Source: Parashewanella sp965200795 (GTDB lineage: Bacteria > Pseudomonadota > Gammaproteobacteria > Enterobacterales > Shewanellaceae). From it: 64,000 bases of DNA. This document shows positions 35,703-44,834 of this stretch, piece by piece; the first letter of the stretch is position 1; every line of letters starts with the position of its first letter. The notes under the pieces were generated by a model, which did not search any database, was not told the origin of the DNA, and saw nothing but the letters and a program-made list of their open reading frames with translations. The DNA is taken from contig CBDAVB010000012.1 of assembly GCA_965200795.1 (NCBI GenBank), positions 124,001-188,000 of the forward strand, in the 5' to 3' direction. A program made the translations under genes and the position numbers.

Positions 35703-36941
35703 ATGACACAAACTTATCGCGCTCAGGGAACAGCGCATACGTCAGTATCACTGTTACGACTGAATATACTTGTATATTTAATGTTCTTTACTTTTGCGAT
35801 GACATCCGACGCCGTCGGCGTCATCATTCCCCATCTTGTTGAGCATTATCAGCTTTCCCATACTCAGGTCAGCGCTTTCCATTACGCTCCGATGGTCTTT
35901 ATCGCTGTCAGCGCGTTATTATTCGGCTTTCTGGCCGATAAGTCAGGCCGCAAACCTGTTATCGGAGCGGGGCTCGCGTTATTTGCCCTGGCTTGTTTTT
36001 TCTTTTCGGTTTCCGAAACCTTTTTAATGTTCGTCGCCTTACTGTCTTTAATCGGCATTGCTATCGGACTTTTCAAAACGGGTGCCGTCGGCCTTATCGG
36101 CGACATTTCCTCTGATTCAGCGCGGCACACTGAAACCATGAACCGGGTGGAAGGTTTCTTCGGTATCGGCGCCATCGCCGGGCCCGCGCTTGTCAGTTAC
36201 CTGCTGGCGGAAGGACTGTCCTGGAAGTATTTGTATCTGGCCGCGGGCGGGTTGTGCGCGCTGTTATGTATCGCCACTTTGCTGACTGCTTTTCCGGCGA
36301 TTAAGAGAACTGATGAGCCGCGGTCAGACAACGTCAGTTTAAAAGACACCTTCAGCTTATTCCGCGATAAGTTCGCTCTGGGGTTTTCGCTTGCGACGGC
36401 GCTTTATGTCGCTGTAGAGGTGGCGATATACGTATGGATGCCGACCCTGTTTACCGATTATCAGGGCGGCCACCTCTGGTTAGCGACATATGCTTTAACG
36501 ATATTCTTTGTTCTGCGGGCCGGAGGCCGGTTTTTGGGAGCCTGGCTTCTGCGGCGTTTCCCGTGGGAAACCGTGCTGTTTACCTCAACCTTAATGGTCG
36601 CCGTCTGTTATCTGATCTCGATGCTCGGCGGTATTGACGCCGCGGTCTGGGGACTGCCGTTATCAGGTTTATTTATGTCGGTGATTTATCCGACACTCAA
36701 CTCTAAAGGCGTCAGTTGCTTTCCTCGTCACCAGCACAGCGCGATTGCCGGAATTATTCTGTTTTTCACCGCCGCGTCGGCCGCGCTGTCTCCGTTACTT
36801 ATGGGCTTCATCAGTGACACGTTCGGACACATTAAATACGGATTTTACTTCGCGACGGCTTCAGCCGTTCTGCTGACCCTGATCTGCGGAGTGAATTTAC
36901 TTAAAAAGCCGGCTGCCGGGGTGCTGGCACAGTTAAATTAA
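35703..36941 (+). CDS. MFS sugar transporter (probable sucrose importer)
   Basis: A 412-residue major facilitator with about 12 membrane segments. The MFS signature between helices 2 and 3 is GFLADKSGRKPVIG, and a second half-repeat is visible around RAGGRFLGAWLLRRFP. Placement between the sucrose phosphorylase and a TonB receptor makes it the likely inner-membrane importer, probably by proton symport. The ATG at 35703 has a weak CAGGCTTAAGC upstream. It is probably the first gene of the transporter-receptor unit. Confidence 0.82.
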   Translation: MTQTYRAQGTAHTSVSLLRLNILVYLMFFTFAMTSDAVGVIIPHLVEHYQLSHTQVSAFHYAPMVFIAVSALLFGFLADKSGRKPVIGAGLALFALACFFFSVSETFLMFVALLSLIGIAIGLFKTGAVGLIGDISSDSARHTETMNRVEGFFGIGAIAGPALVSYLLAEGLSWKYLYLAAGGLCALLCIATLLTAFPAIKRTDEPRSDNVSLKDTFSLFRDKFALGFSLATALYVAVEVAIYVWMPTLFTDYQGGHLWLATYALTIFFVLRAGGRFLGAWLLRRFPWETVLFTSTLMVAVCYLISMLGGIDAAVWGLPLSGLFMSVIYPTLNSKGVSCFPRHQHSAIAGIILFFTAASAALSPLLMGFISDTFGHIKYGFYFATASAVLLTLICGVNLLKKPAAGVLAQLN

Positions 36942-36973
36942 AAACATAATAAAATCAATCACAGGAGTGATAA

Positions 36974-39364
36974 ATGATAAACCTTGCAAGTAAGTTCAGT
37001 ATCGGCGTTTTAGCTTTATCAATTTCACAGGCTTTAACCGCCGCGGAAACTGAGGACAATAAAAAATCAGGTCTTGATCTTGAGCGTGTCGTCGTAACCG
37101 GGGTGGTCAGGGGCACCAATGTTATGGACTCAAGCGTATCGACCAGCAGTATTGACTTAAGTGACATCGAGGTCGCCTCGCCCAGAACCACGGCCGAGGT
37201 GTTCCGCTTACTCCCCGGTGTCCGCTCAGAAGCGACGGGCGGCGACGGTAACGCCAATATCGCGGTCCGCGGTTTGCCCGTGGCTTCCGGCGGCGCCAAA
37301 TTTCTTCAGCTTCAGGAAGACGGCTTACCTGTTTTACAGTTCGGTGATATCGCCTTCGGCACCGCGGACAGCTTTTTAAGAATTGACAGCACCGTTGCCT
37401 CGGTTGAATCAATTCGCGGCGGCTCGGCGTCGACACTCGCGAGTAACGCGCCCGGCGGCATTATTAATATCATCAGCAAAACAGGAAGCGTCGAAGGCGG
37501 AAGTGTAGCTACTACTTTCGGCCTGGATTACGATACTTTCAGAACTGACTTCGAGTACGGTTCTGAGATTTCCGATACCCTGCGTTTTCATGTCGGCGGC
37601 TTTGTCCGCCAGGGTGACGGCCCCCGTGACGCCGGCTATACCGCAAACAAAGGCGGTCAGATTAAAGCCAACCTGACCAAAGACTTCGATAACGGTTATG
37701 TGCGGCTGTACTTTAAGCGTTTAGACGACAGAAGCATCGCGTACCTGCCGATGCCGGTAAGATCTGACGGTTCGTCGGTACCCGGTTTTGACGCGTTAAC
37801 CGACACGCCGCATTCGGCTTATTTCCTGAACACCTTATCACGCGGCGATAACGGTGAGCTGCGCGGCGGTGATATGCGTGACGGTATTCACCCTGTCGTG
37901 GATTCGGTAGGTTTAGAAGCGTCATTCGACTTAGGAAATGACTGGGAAGTGGTAAACCGTTTCCGCGCCGCTTCGGTTAAAGGTTCATTTAACGCGCCGT
38001 TTCCCGCCCAGATCGGCGCGCCGGGCGAAATTGCCGCGAGCATCGCCGGTGAAGGCGCGACCCTGACTTACGCCAACGGCCCGCTGGCCGGCCGGGCTTA
38101 TCAGGGTGATTACCTGATGCGTATTCACACCTTTGATGTCGAGCTGGATAACTTTGATAACCTGGTTAACGATATTAAGCTGACCAAAACCTTTGAGGAC
38201 ACCAGCGTGACTTTCGGTTACTACGTCGCTGATCAGAATATCGGCATGACATGGAACTGGAACTCATACCTTTTAGAGCTGAAAGGGCACAACGCGGCTT
38301 TAGTTGACGTTTACGCCGCGGACGGTACTTCATATTCTGATAACGGCCTGTACGCCTACGGCGCTCCTTTCTGGGGCGCGGACTGTTGTCAGCGTAATTA
38401 CGACGCGAACTACAGCATCACCGCGCCTTATATCGCCGTTAATTCCTCACTGGGCGACTTAACGCTGGACGCCAGCTTGCGTTACGACAGCGGTGAGGCG
38501 AGAGGGACTTATTCAAACAATACGGTTTCCCCTTTTGACGTAAACGGCGACGGTGTCATTTCCAAGCCTGAGGAAAAGGTGCCGAACGTTGATAAGGCAA
38601 ACCCGTCGGTTATCAATTACGACTGGAGTTACACGTCTTACTCAGTAGGCGCCAACTACCAGTTTACCGATGACTTAGCCGCGTTTGCCCGGCTCAGTCA
38701 CGGCGCCCGGGCTAACGCCGACCGTTTATTGTTCGGACGGATCCGCGCCGACGGTTCGGTTGCCGAGGCCGACAAGACAGATGAGGTCGATCAGTTCGAG
38801 CTGGGCGTGAAACTGAATCATAATGACTTGTCATTATTCGCGACGGCGTTCTACGCACAAACCGAGGAGCAGAACTTCGAAGCCACAAGCCAGCGTTTTT
38901 TTGATCGTAAATACGAGGCAATCGGTCTGGAGCTGGAAGCGGCTTACAGCCTGGATTCATTTGATATCTACGGTAACCTGACTTATACCGATGCTGAAAT
39001 CGCTGAAGACGCGCTTTATCCCGAACTGGTCGGCAACACGCCGAGACGTCAGGCTGACTTTGTTTACACATTGACGGGTAAGTATACCTTTGACCGCAGC
39101 GCCGTGGGTGTCAACCTGATAGGCTCTACGGCCGCTTACGCTCAGGATAACAACGAGCTGAGATTCTCACCGTATACTCAGGTGAACCTGTTCGCTGATT
39201 ACAGTCTGACGGACTCGCTGACGGTCTCCCTTAACATCAACAACGCGTTTGACGCGGACGGTATTACCGAGGCGGAAGAAGGCGTAAGACCGGCGGATGA
39301 CATCATCAGAGCCCGCACCTTAACCGGGCGCAGCAGCACGGTTACCCTGCGTTACGATTTCTGA
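36974..39364 (+). CDS. TonB-dependent outer-membrane receptor (sucrose/saccharide)
   Basis: A 796-residue outer-membrane receptor. A signal peptide ends near SQALTAA|ETED. A TonB-box-like segment (LERVVVTG) is followed by the plug domain (VRSEATGGDGNANIAVRG, GGSASTLASNAPGGIINI) and a beta-barrel ending in the aromatic LRYDF, required for assembly. It probably moves a saccharide across the outer membrane; the sucrose-locus neighbours support this. AGGAGTG precedes the ATG. The gene begins 32 bases after the MFS gene and ends before a strong terminator. Confidence 0.88.
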   Translation: MINLASKFSIGVLALSISQALTAAETEDNKKSGLDLERVVVTGVVRGTNVMDSSVSTSSIDLSDIEVASPRTTAEVFRLLPGVRSEATGGDGNANIAVRGLPVASGGAKFLQLQEDGLPVLQFGDIAFGTADSFLRIDSTVASVESIRGGSASTLASNAPGGIINIISKTGSVEGGSVATTFGLDYDTFRTDFEYGSEISDTLRFHVGGFVRQGDGPRDAGYTANKGGQIKANLTKDFDNGYVRLYFKRLDDRSIAYLPMPVRSDGSSVPGFDALTDTPHSAYFLNTLSRGDNGELRGGDMRDGIHPVVDSVGLEASFDLGNDWEVVNRFRAASVKGSFNAPFPAQIGAPGEIAASIAGEGATLTYANGPLAGRAYQGDYLMRIHTFDVELDNFDNLVNDIKLTKTFEDTSVTFGYYVADQNIGMTWNWNSYLLELKGHNAALVDVYAADGTSYSDNGLYAYGAPFWGADCCQRNYDANYSITAPYIAVNSSLGDLTLDASLRYDSGEARGTYSNNTVSPFDVNGDGVISKPEEKVPNVDKANPSVINYDWSYTSYSVGANYQFTDDLAAFARLSHGARANADRLLFGRIRADGSVAEADKTDEVDQFELGVKLNHNDLSLFATAFYAQTEEQNFEATSQRFFDRKYEAIGLELEAAYSLDSFDIYGNLTYTDAEIAEDALYPELVGNTPRRQADFVYTLTGKYTFDRSAVGVNLIGSTAAYAQDNNELRFSPYTQVNLFADYSLTDSLTVSLNINNAFDADGITEAEEGVRPADDIIRARTLTGRSSTVTLRYDF

Positions 39365-39501
39365 CGGGTCAATTAAGATATTAATGTTCCGGTTACCTGA
39401 CACAGATGTCTGAAGACTCCGGCCACCGGCTCGCGCCGGCGTGACAGCGGCTTTAAGCTGATTTCAGTCATAAATTGTGTTCAGGGACCGGTTAAGGTCA
39501 G

Positions 39502-39528
39502 GAAAGCTCTTTATGAGCTTTCTTTTTT
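39502..39528 (+). terminator. Rho-independent terminator ahead of the fructokinase
   Basis: Stem GAAAGCTC/GAGCTTTC with loop TTTAT, then TTTTTT. It ends only 18 bases before the fructokinase ATG. Read-through would be needed for co-transcription with the receptor, unless a promoter lies upstream of the hairpin, in which case the hairpin would act as an attenuator. Confidence 0.82.
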
Positions 39529-39545
39529 CAGGGAGTTCAGTTGTT

Positions 39546-40475
39546 ATGAAACCGGTTTTTTGTTTTGGTGAGGCGCTGGTGGATTTTATTCCCGATGAGT
39601 CAGGAATGTATCAGCCCTTCGCCGGCGGAGCGCCCGCGAACGTCGCGGCGGCCGTATCCAGACTTGGCGGTGAGAGTTACTTCGTGGGTGGTATCAGCCG
39701 GGATAATATGGGGCGGTTCTTACTTAATGAGCTTAATGTCAACGGTGTTAATACTGACTTCTCAGCATTCAAGCCCAATAAAACGGCACTGGCGCTGGTT
39801 ACGTTAAATCAGGGTGAGCGTTCATTTGATTTCTATCGTGATGATACGGCCGATACGGCGCTGAATAAAGCGGACATATCTTCAGTTAATTTAGATTCTG
39901 ACGGCATCGTTCACTTCTGCTCTAATACACTTACTACAGCTTCAATGGCGGAGGTGACTCACGAGCTGCTCAATCGCGCCAGACAGGCGCGGACACGCGT
40001 GAGCTTTGACGTCAATCTTCGTTTAAACCTGTGGAGCGCTGATAACTCTGCAATCAGCCGTGCTGTTGAGCGGTGTTTCAGGTTCTCAGACATCGTGAAA
40101 CTGGCGGGTGAGGAGCTGGATTATCTGTCAAGGCAACGCCGGAAAACACAGCGGGAGTATATTGAGCTTATTCAGTCCCTCGGCGCTGAGCTGATAATGG
40201 TTACCGACGGCGGTAATTCAATCGCCTGGTATACTCAGGATCATTTCGGCGCTGTTGAGCCGGCGAAAGTTACCCCCGTTGATACCACAGCGGCGGGTGA
40301 CAGTTTCGCAGGCGGTTTTTTATATCAGTTACAACGGCAGTCTTCTCTTAATGATTTATTAATCAATATTGAAAAGTTATCTCAGGCGATTCAGTTCGCC
40401 TCTGAATGCGGAGCGTATACCGTACGGCATTACGGCTCATTTTCGGCGTTACCCGGTATAAAAGATGTCGGGTAA
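39546..40475 (+). CDS. PfkB-family fructokinase
   Basis: A 309-residue ribokinase/PfkB carbohydrate kinase. Substrate side: FGEALVDFIPDE and GGAPANVAAAVSRLGG. The ATP/anion-hole motif is DTTAAGDSFAGGFLYQL with the catalytic Asp. It would phosphorylate the fructose freed by sucrose phosphorylase. I use the ATG at 39546 with AGGGAG upstream, not the GTG at 39477, because 39477 would place the terminator hairpin inside the coding region. A second fructokinase (mak at 2058) belongs to another family. Confidence 0.88.
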   Translation: MKPVFCFGEALVDFIPDESGMYQPFAGGAPANVAAAVSRLGGESYFVGGISRDNMGRFLLNELNVNGVNTDFSAFKPNKTALALVTLNQGERSFDFYRDDTADTALNKADISSVNLDSDGIVHFCSNTLTTASMAEVTHELLNRARQARTRVSFDVNLRLNLWSADNSAISRAVERCFRFSDIVKLAGEELDYLSRQRRKTQREYIELIQSLGAELIMVTDGGNSIAWYTQDHFGAVEPAKVTPVDTTAAGDSFAGGFLYQLQRQSSLNDLLINIEKLSQAIQFASECGAYTVRHYGSFSALPGIKDVG

Positions 40476-41117
40476 AACCGTCTTCTCACCGGACGGGTAT
40501 GATTCGTTACGCTCCGCAATTGGCGGCACGGGGAAACGAAGCCGTCTTAAAAGAACAGTTTGGTATAAAAAATAGCGATTAAACCTTATTACCGGCGGTA
40601 TTTGTTTGATAGTGTGACCAGCAAGGTTCTTAAGGCGATAAATTCCGATGCGTTATGTTAAGCGCTGAAGCGGCTTGTGCCGGGGTTTCAGCGCTCTCAG
40701 ATGCTTATAATACCGGTAACGAACCGCCCGACCTTGTTGTTAACGGCAAGGGTTACATATTAAAAGAGGCGGTTTCGGATAAATACTCTGAGTTAGTCGC
40801 CGAGCTTAACGGTTAAACCTGGAACCACAGCCGGGTCAGTGTCTGCCCCTCACGGTTATTAAGCCATATCGCTCAAGAATTTCATTCACTTATCGCAAAA
40901 GCAAACGTATCGCCCGCTCAGGTTCTACAAGAGACGGTACCCGACTATAAATACGTGGTTTGCGACGCGGATGATCTCCGTTTTCATGCTGCTTATGTTA
41001 AACATCAGACTTGCCACGGCCCCGGCGGAGCCCGCGGTGAAAATGATATAACAGATTGCGAACCGCTGATACCGGAGAAACTTGTTACCGGGGCCTCCCG
41101 GAGCCGGCAACCTGATA
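40476..41117. other. Degenerate region upstream of murQ remnant
   Basis: No intact gene. Short coding-like stretches appear: PPDLVVNGKGYILKEAVSDK near 40725-40785, and an open run from about 40831 leading in frame into the murQ remnant (VVCDADDLRFHAAY at 40958-40999). The latter faintly recalls BadF-type sugar kinases, which often neighbour murQ, but I cannot establish this. A GGTACCCGACTATAAA at 40935-40950 matches the family A end, so a worn MITE fragment may be included. Confidence 0.35.
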
Positions 41118-41547
41118 CGGAGAAGCAACTTGATGAACTTGCTTTAGAACGCATGAGTACTGAAAGCTTGCTCAGTAAAATGAGCGGGATCTATGAATGT
41201 CTGCCTGACGTGATACGGGCGAAGTTGACTGAGATTAATGTCTTAATTTCTGAGACTAAAAGGTGCGTTAATCAAGGCGGACGAGTGTTTATGGTCGGAG
41301 CCGGCACCGGCGGCCGAATAGCGGCGGACAGCGCGAGTTACTGTCCCGACAAAATAATCGTTATTCCCGCCGGCGGCTCAGAAGCGATTTTTAGCGCTAA
41401 AGAAGGCGCGGAAGATAAATATACGAGCGCATGGACAGCTATAAAAGCGCGCAATCCGGCACAAAAGGATATAGTAATCGGCATCTCAGCGTCAGGCGGC
41501 GCGCCTTTTGTTATAGGCGCTTTATGTCGCGCGAGGCATAACGGTTT
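41118..41547 (+). pseudogene. murQ: MurQ (MurNAc-6-phosphate etherase), truncated and decayed
   Basis: About 143 codons match the N-terminal half of MurQ, which cleaves the lactyl ether of MurNAc-6-phosphate in cell-wall recycling: LDELALERMSTESLLSKM, the SIS motif GRVFMVGAGTGGRIAAD (canonical GAGTSGR has lost its Ser), SEAIFSAKEGAEDKYTSA and KDIVIGISASGGAPFVIGAL. The match stops where the IS605-type element begins. No C-terminal half is found beyond the element. Not functional. Confidence 0.75.
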
Positions 41548-41567
41548 GACATCCTCCACGCCACGCC

Positions 41568-42621
41568 CTAAAGGACGCGGATTCCTACAGCTAGACGGTC
41601 ATGCCCGACCGCAAGAATGTTCTTTGCCGCGTTGATATCTCTATCATGCGTAGCGCCGCAATTGCTACAAGTCCATTCTCTTATTCGCGAACCTGCTCTG
41701 CCTTTCGGACTGCTGTCGGGTATCTCACCGCAGCTCGAGCAGGTTTGGGTTGTGTAACTTTCGCTGACCTCTTCAAAAACTATACCTGCGTGATCGCACT
41801 TATAATTCCAGCATGGTTTTTAACATTCCCCAGCCCGCATCCAGTACAGATTTAGCCATTTTTGTTTTGGTCTGGGGATTGACGTTACCAACGAAGATCG
41901 CCGCATTTTCTCTGACGAGCTTACGGCTGTATTTGTGTAAGTCGTCAGACCTGCGATTTTTGATTTTTGCGTGAACGGCTTTGACTCTTTGTTTTTTGTT
42001 AGCCCGCTGAGCCAAGCCTAATTGTGATTCTAATTTACGGTACTGGCGACCTGTAACGCCCTGACCATTACTATCTGTCGCAGACTCTTTACAGCCCAAA
42101 TCAACCGCCGCTGAACTTTTACTCTCTGATTGCTCCGCTTCATATTCAACAACCGCATTGAAATACCAGCGTCCTCTGGCGTCCTCATTGAAACTCGCGG
42201 TTTTAAACTTATATTGTGATAGACCGTAGCTATCCCACGCCTTGTAGTAAGTGCCATTGAAGTATATCTGACCATTTTTCCACTTAGCCGCACCAGTATT
42301 AACGGGGTTCCAGCCAAGTGAACGCTTTGCGCCGCCTGACTTACGCCAATTCAAGCGAGACTTTTTGAATTGTTTACGTCTGGTCACATACTCTTTTGCG
42401 ACACATCGCAGAGTTTGACTGTGCAAACCAGGCTCTTTATTTGCGCCTTTCGTGTATGGGTGAATGTCAAAGGCAGACAAAAAATTTCCACGCTCACGAA
42501 TGGAACGAGCACTTAATTCGTTAATGTAGTTCCAGACATAGTTAACAGATTTAGCTTATTGGTCTAAATTTGCTATATGCTTATCCCGAACTTTAACTTT
42601 AAGTGTTTTTGTCCTTTTCAT
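41568..42621 (-). pseudogene. tnpB: TnpB (RuvC-type nuclease), broken
   Basis: The frame from ATG 42621 reads a TnpB N-terminus, meets TAA at codon 22 (in NLDQ*AKSVNYVWNY), continues open to a TAA at 41800, and then continues in the next frame with the zinc-finger end (CSSCGEIPDSSPKGR and WTCSNCGATHDRDINAAKN) to the TAG at 41568. The one-base shift is in GAATTATAAG. RuvC-I Asp is seen in AAVDLGCK and the last RuvC Asp in HDRDINA, but the RuvC-II Glu position reads FVGNV. TnpB is the RNA-guided nuclease of these elements; this copy is inactive as read. Confidence 0.82.
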
Positions 42622-42666
42622 GGCGATAATATACGAATGGCCTGTATTAATTTCAAGGGTTAAATT

Positions 42667-42811
42667 ATGGCAAATAGTCTCAAGGGTGTTACAAGTAGAA
42701 AGTTAAAGCTACACCATCCAGAAGTTGCAGACCGATATCACAAAGGATCTCTTTGGTCTGCTGGCTATTTCGCTAATTGATATAGTTAGAAAGTACATTG
42801 AAAATCAATAG
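42667..42811 (+). pseudogene. tnpA: TnpA (Y1 transposase), C-terminal fragment
   Basis: Only the last third of a Y1 transposase remains: LKGVTSRKLKLHHPEVADRY then KGSLWSAGYF, with the final VRKYIENQ in another frame. The HUH motif and most of the N-terminal domain are gone. Confidence 0.7.
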
Positions 42812-42977
42812 CGTGGTTACAACGCTTACATCCCCGACCTAAAAGGACGGGGTTTTACGCTTATTTAGATAAATGTTTTTGATTTGTTACCCGCAGATGA
42901 TGAGTTCCGGATAAATTAAAGCAATTTAAACCGGTCAGCTGAGTTTTTCAGGATTACCGGCGAACGCATAGCGGGTA

Positions 42978-43139
42978 AGTACCAGACTATGATTTTTTTC
43001 ACTTTTCTGACGCCCGTATTAAGCACTCTACAGCGTTACTCTTGCTTGAAAGACTTGCCGGTATTTCTCCGCGCGAGAGCGCCTTGTCGGGCACTTAACC
43101 TGAACGCCGGAAATATCGAAAAACTTACAGCCGGGTACT
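42978..43139. repeat. Family A MITE, copy 8 (inverted)
   Basis: 162 bp in the opposite orientation to copies 1-7, with TA on both sides. Ends AGTACCAGACTATGAT and (complement) AGTACCCGGCTGTAAG. The open frame 42989-43405 through it is not a gene. Confidence 0.85.
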
Positions 43140-43142
43140 TAA

Positions 43143-43335
43143 TCGAGCCGGAAGAAAATAGCCGCGGGCAAAGGAATGGTGACCGAAGCCGACGCCAGAT
43201 CCGCGACACAAGAAAACAAGATACAAGAAAACAAGCATGCGGGCTTAAAATGTATCAGAGGATTCTTAAGTCAGTGATATTGAATGCCGGGCTCGATAAC
43301 GACGAAAACCTCGCGGTCGTTGTAATTAAGAAACC
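43143..43335. other. Unassigned DNA downstream of the small basic gene
   Basis: No supported gene. The only open frame is the continuation of the MITE frame, with direct ACACAAGAAAACAAG/ATACAAGAAAACAAG repeats near 43207-43236. Confidence 0.3.
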
Positions 43336-43503
43336 TTACACGTTCGGGTCTAAATCTTCAAAGTCAAAAGAGGAGCCTGCCTTTCTCTTTCTTTTATCCC
43401 GGTGATGTTTGGTTTTTTTCGATTTATCTTTAGGGGGGTCTTGGCGGTTATGGTCTTCACCGTCAGCCCAATCATCTTTATTATAACGATGATCTTTACT
43501 CAT
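43336..43503 (-). CDS. Small very hydrophilic basic protein (55 aa)
   Basis: A 55-codon gene beginning with ATG 43503 behind AAAGGATAATTTT, a good ribosome site at proper distance. The product is almost entirely charged: MSKDHRYNKDDWADGEDH, a lysine/arginine run (KSKKTKHHRDKRKRKAG), then an acidic end SSFDFEDLDPNV. No hydrophobic core, so it is probably disordered and may bind nucleic acid. I do not recognise a family. Support is from the start site, codon usage and bipolar charge layout only. Confidence 0.6.
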   Translation of the reverse strand: MSKDHRYNKDDWADGEDHNRQDPPKDKSKKTKHHRDKRKRKAGSSFDFEDLDPNV

Positions 43504-43599
43504 AAAATTATCCTTTAAAATTAAACCAGCTTTACTTGAATACGCTGTATCAATTGTTCATAAATAATCACTGCTTCGACACCTCAGGAATTAATCGCC

Positions 43600-43902
43600 T
43601 TACCGTTCAGAAAATACCCTGATGGTTACGTCGCATTGCCGTAACCGAATCACAACCTGAGAAAAATTCTTACTCGCTTTACAGAATACCGGCCGTTCAT
43701 CATAGAGTGTCAGCCTTTGTTCAAAGTCACTTTTGTTCGGTAAATAAAATAAAACCCGGCTGATTCTGACGCGGTCACCGGTTTTCCGCTGATATTTACA
43801 GCGGCGCGGTAACAGCGCATAACCGAAGACATCAAAGCACACCCGAAATGCAGAATAATACACCTCAGCAAGTATAAGCCAGATGTATAAAACCGTAATC
43901 AA
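43600..43902 (-). CDS. Hypothetical protein with N-terminal hydrophobic segment (doubtful)
   Basis: A 100-codon frame from a TTG with no ribosome site. The first 30 residues are hydrophobic/aromatic (VLYIWLILAEVYYSAF) and the rest basic. This could be a real small membrane protein or a chance frame. The gene at 43990 is divergent, so the spacing would suit promoters for both. I cannot assign a family. Confidence 0.3.
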   Translation of the reverse strand: MITVLYIWLILAEVYYSAFRVCFDVFGYALLPRRCKYQRKTGDRVRISRVLFYLPNKSDFEQRLTLYDERPVFCKASKNFSQVVIRLRQCDVTIRVFSER

Positions 43903-43989
43903 GATGAATAAAATTTAACTTTATTAACTCACTTACAGCTGATAAAGTCACAGATAAAATTAACCAATTAAGAGTAATAGGAAACAATA

Positions 43990-44556
43990 ATGTCAGCGAC
44001 TTCAGTAAGCTCAGCATCAATACAGCAGCAATATCATAGTATCAACCAGATATTCGAAGATAAATTTAAGCAAGCGGAAGATGATTACAGTGAACAAAAA
44101 CAACTTCTTAAAGACAGAGAGTTGCGTTTAGCGTCATTATATAACGAAGCGAATAAAGATTATTTAAAACAAAATGATATTAAAACTCCATTAATGTTCA
44201 GATTGCCATCATACAATAATAGGAATTATCGTGTGTACGGTATAGACCCGAGTGAATACGGAAAAAGCACGGTTGCTTCAAAAACATTTAAATTATTTTC
44301 TATGACGGTTGGAACGGCAGTTGGAACGGCAGCAGGTTTGGCTATTGCTTCTCCCGTTTTCGCTGTCGGCGGCCTTCTTATGGGTTTTGTTACTGCAGGA
44401 ACAATAACCACATCTGGTACTTTTCAAAAATGGTCAATCAATCAAGCAAAACAGATTTCTGATAAAAAATTCAGTAAATACTTTAATTCTGATGGTACTA
44501 TAATCAACCTAAATGTATTGTTAGAGACTGATTGCTACAATGACAATCTTGTCTAA
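43990..44556 (+). CDS. Unknown glycine-rich membrane-type protein, paralogue 1
   Basis: A 188-residue protein that I do not recognise. Layout: polar Ser-rich start, a charged helical/coiled part (about 20-60, ending DRELRLASLYNEAN), a middle region with NYRVYGIDPSEYG, two hydrophobic Gly/Ala-rich segments (about 103-140: TVGTAVGTAAGLAIASPVFA then VGGLLMGFVTAGTI) able to form a membrane hairpin with GxxxG motifs, and a polar end with ISDKKFSKYFNSDG. No signal peptide. The ATG follows AATAGGAAACAATA. The next gene encodes a clear paralogue. A role in membrane insertion or as an effector is possible but unproven. Confidence 0.72.
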   Translation: MSATSVSSASIQQQYHSINQIFEDKFKQAEDDYSEQKQLLKDRELRLASLYNEANKDYLKQNDIKTPLMFRLPSYNNRNYRVYGIDPSEYGKSTVASKTFKLFSMTVGTAVGTAAGLAIASPVFAVGGLLMGFVTAGTITTSGTFQKWSINQAKQISDKKFSKYFNSDGTIINLNVLLETDCYNDNLV

Positions 44557-44834
44557 AAGTAAAGCCTGTGTTACGTGTAACGGCCGGTAAATTTATAACC
44601 GCGTTTAACCGCAGGATTTCCATGAAATTTGAAAAAATACGAGAAATTTGAAAAACACGAATTGCGCTGATTCTCAAACAGACAGATCATCAGCGGCGTT
44701 CAGGCTGCTCCCGGTTCAAAAGATAACGGCTCAAATAACGACAGCCGGGTGATTTTATCCGCACGGCCGATTTAAGGAAAAAAGATATAACAGTAAAAGC
44801 AGAAACTGAAAATCAATTCCGGATAATTAAGCCA
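44557..44834. other. Spacer between the two paralogues
   Basis: 278 bp without a recognised gene. It contains a short direct repeat (GAAATTTGAAAAAATACGA and GAAATTTGAAAAACACGA). It may hold a promoter for the second paralogue. Confidence 0.3.

Larger units (their letters stand above)
41551..42860. mobile_element. IS200/IS605-type element, decayed
   Basis: About 1.3 kb with terminal hairpin-forming ends instead of inverted repeats: ACGCCCTAAAGGACGCG at the left and CCCCGACCTAAAAGGACGGGG-like at the right (42832-42852). It holds divergent remnants of tnpB (minus) and tnpA (plus), the IS605-group arrangement. TTGAC precedes the left end. Both genes are broken. Confidence 0.8.

Noticed and set aside
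37122..37925. Minus-strand frames opposite the TonB receptor
   Set aside because: Arg/Pro-rich antisense shadows of a GC-rich coding region.
42989..43405. 138-codon plus-strand frame as a gene
   Set aside because: Its first half is family A copy 8 read backwards and its end is antisense to the 55-aa gene; no ribosome site.
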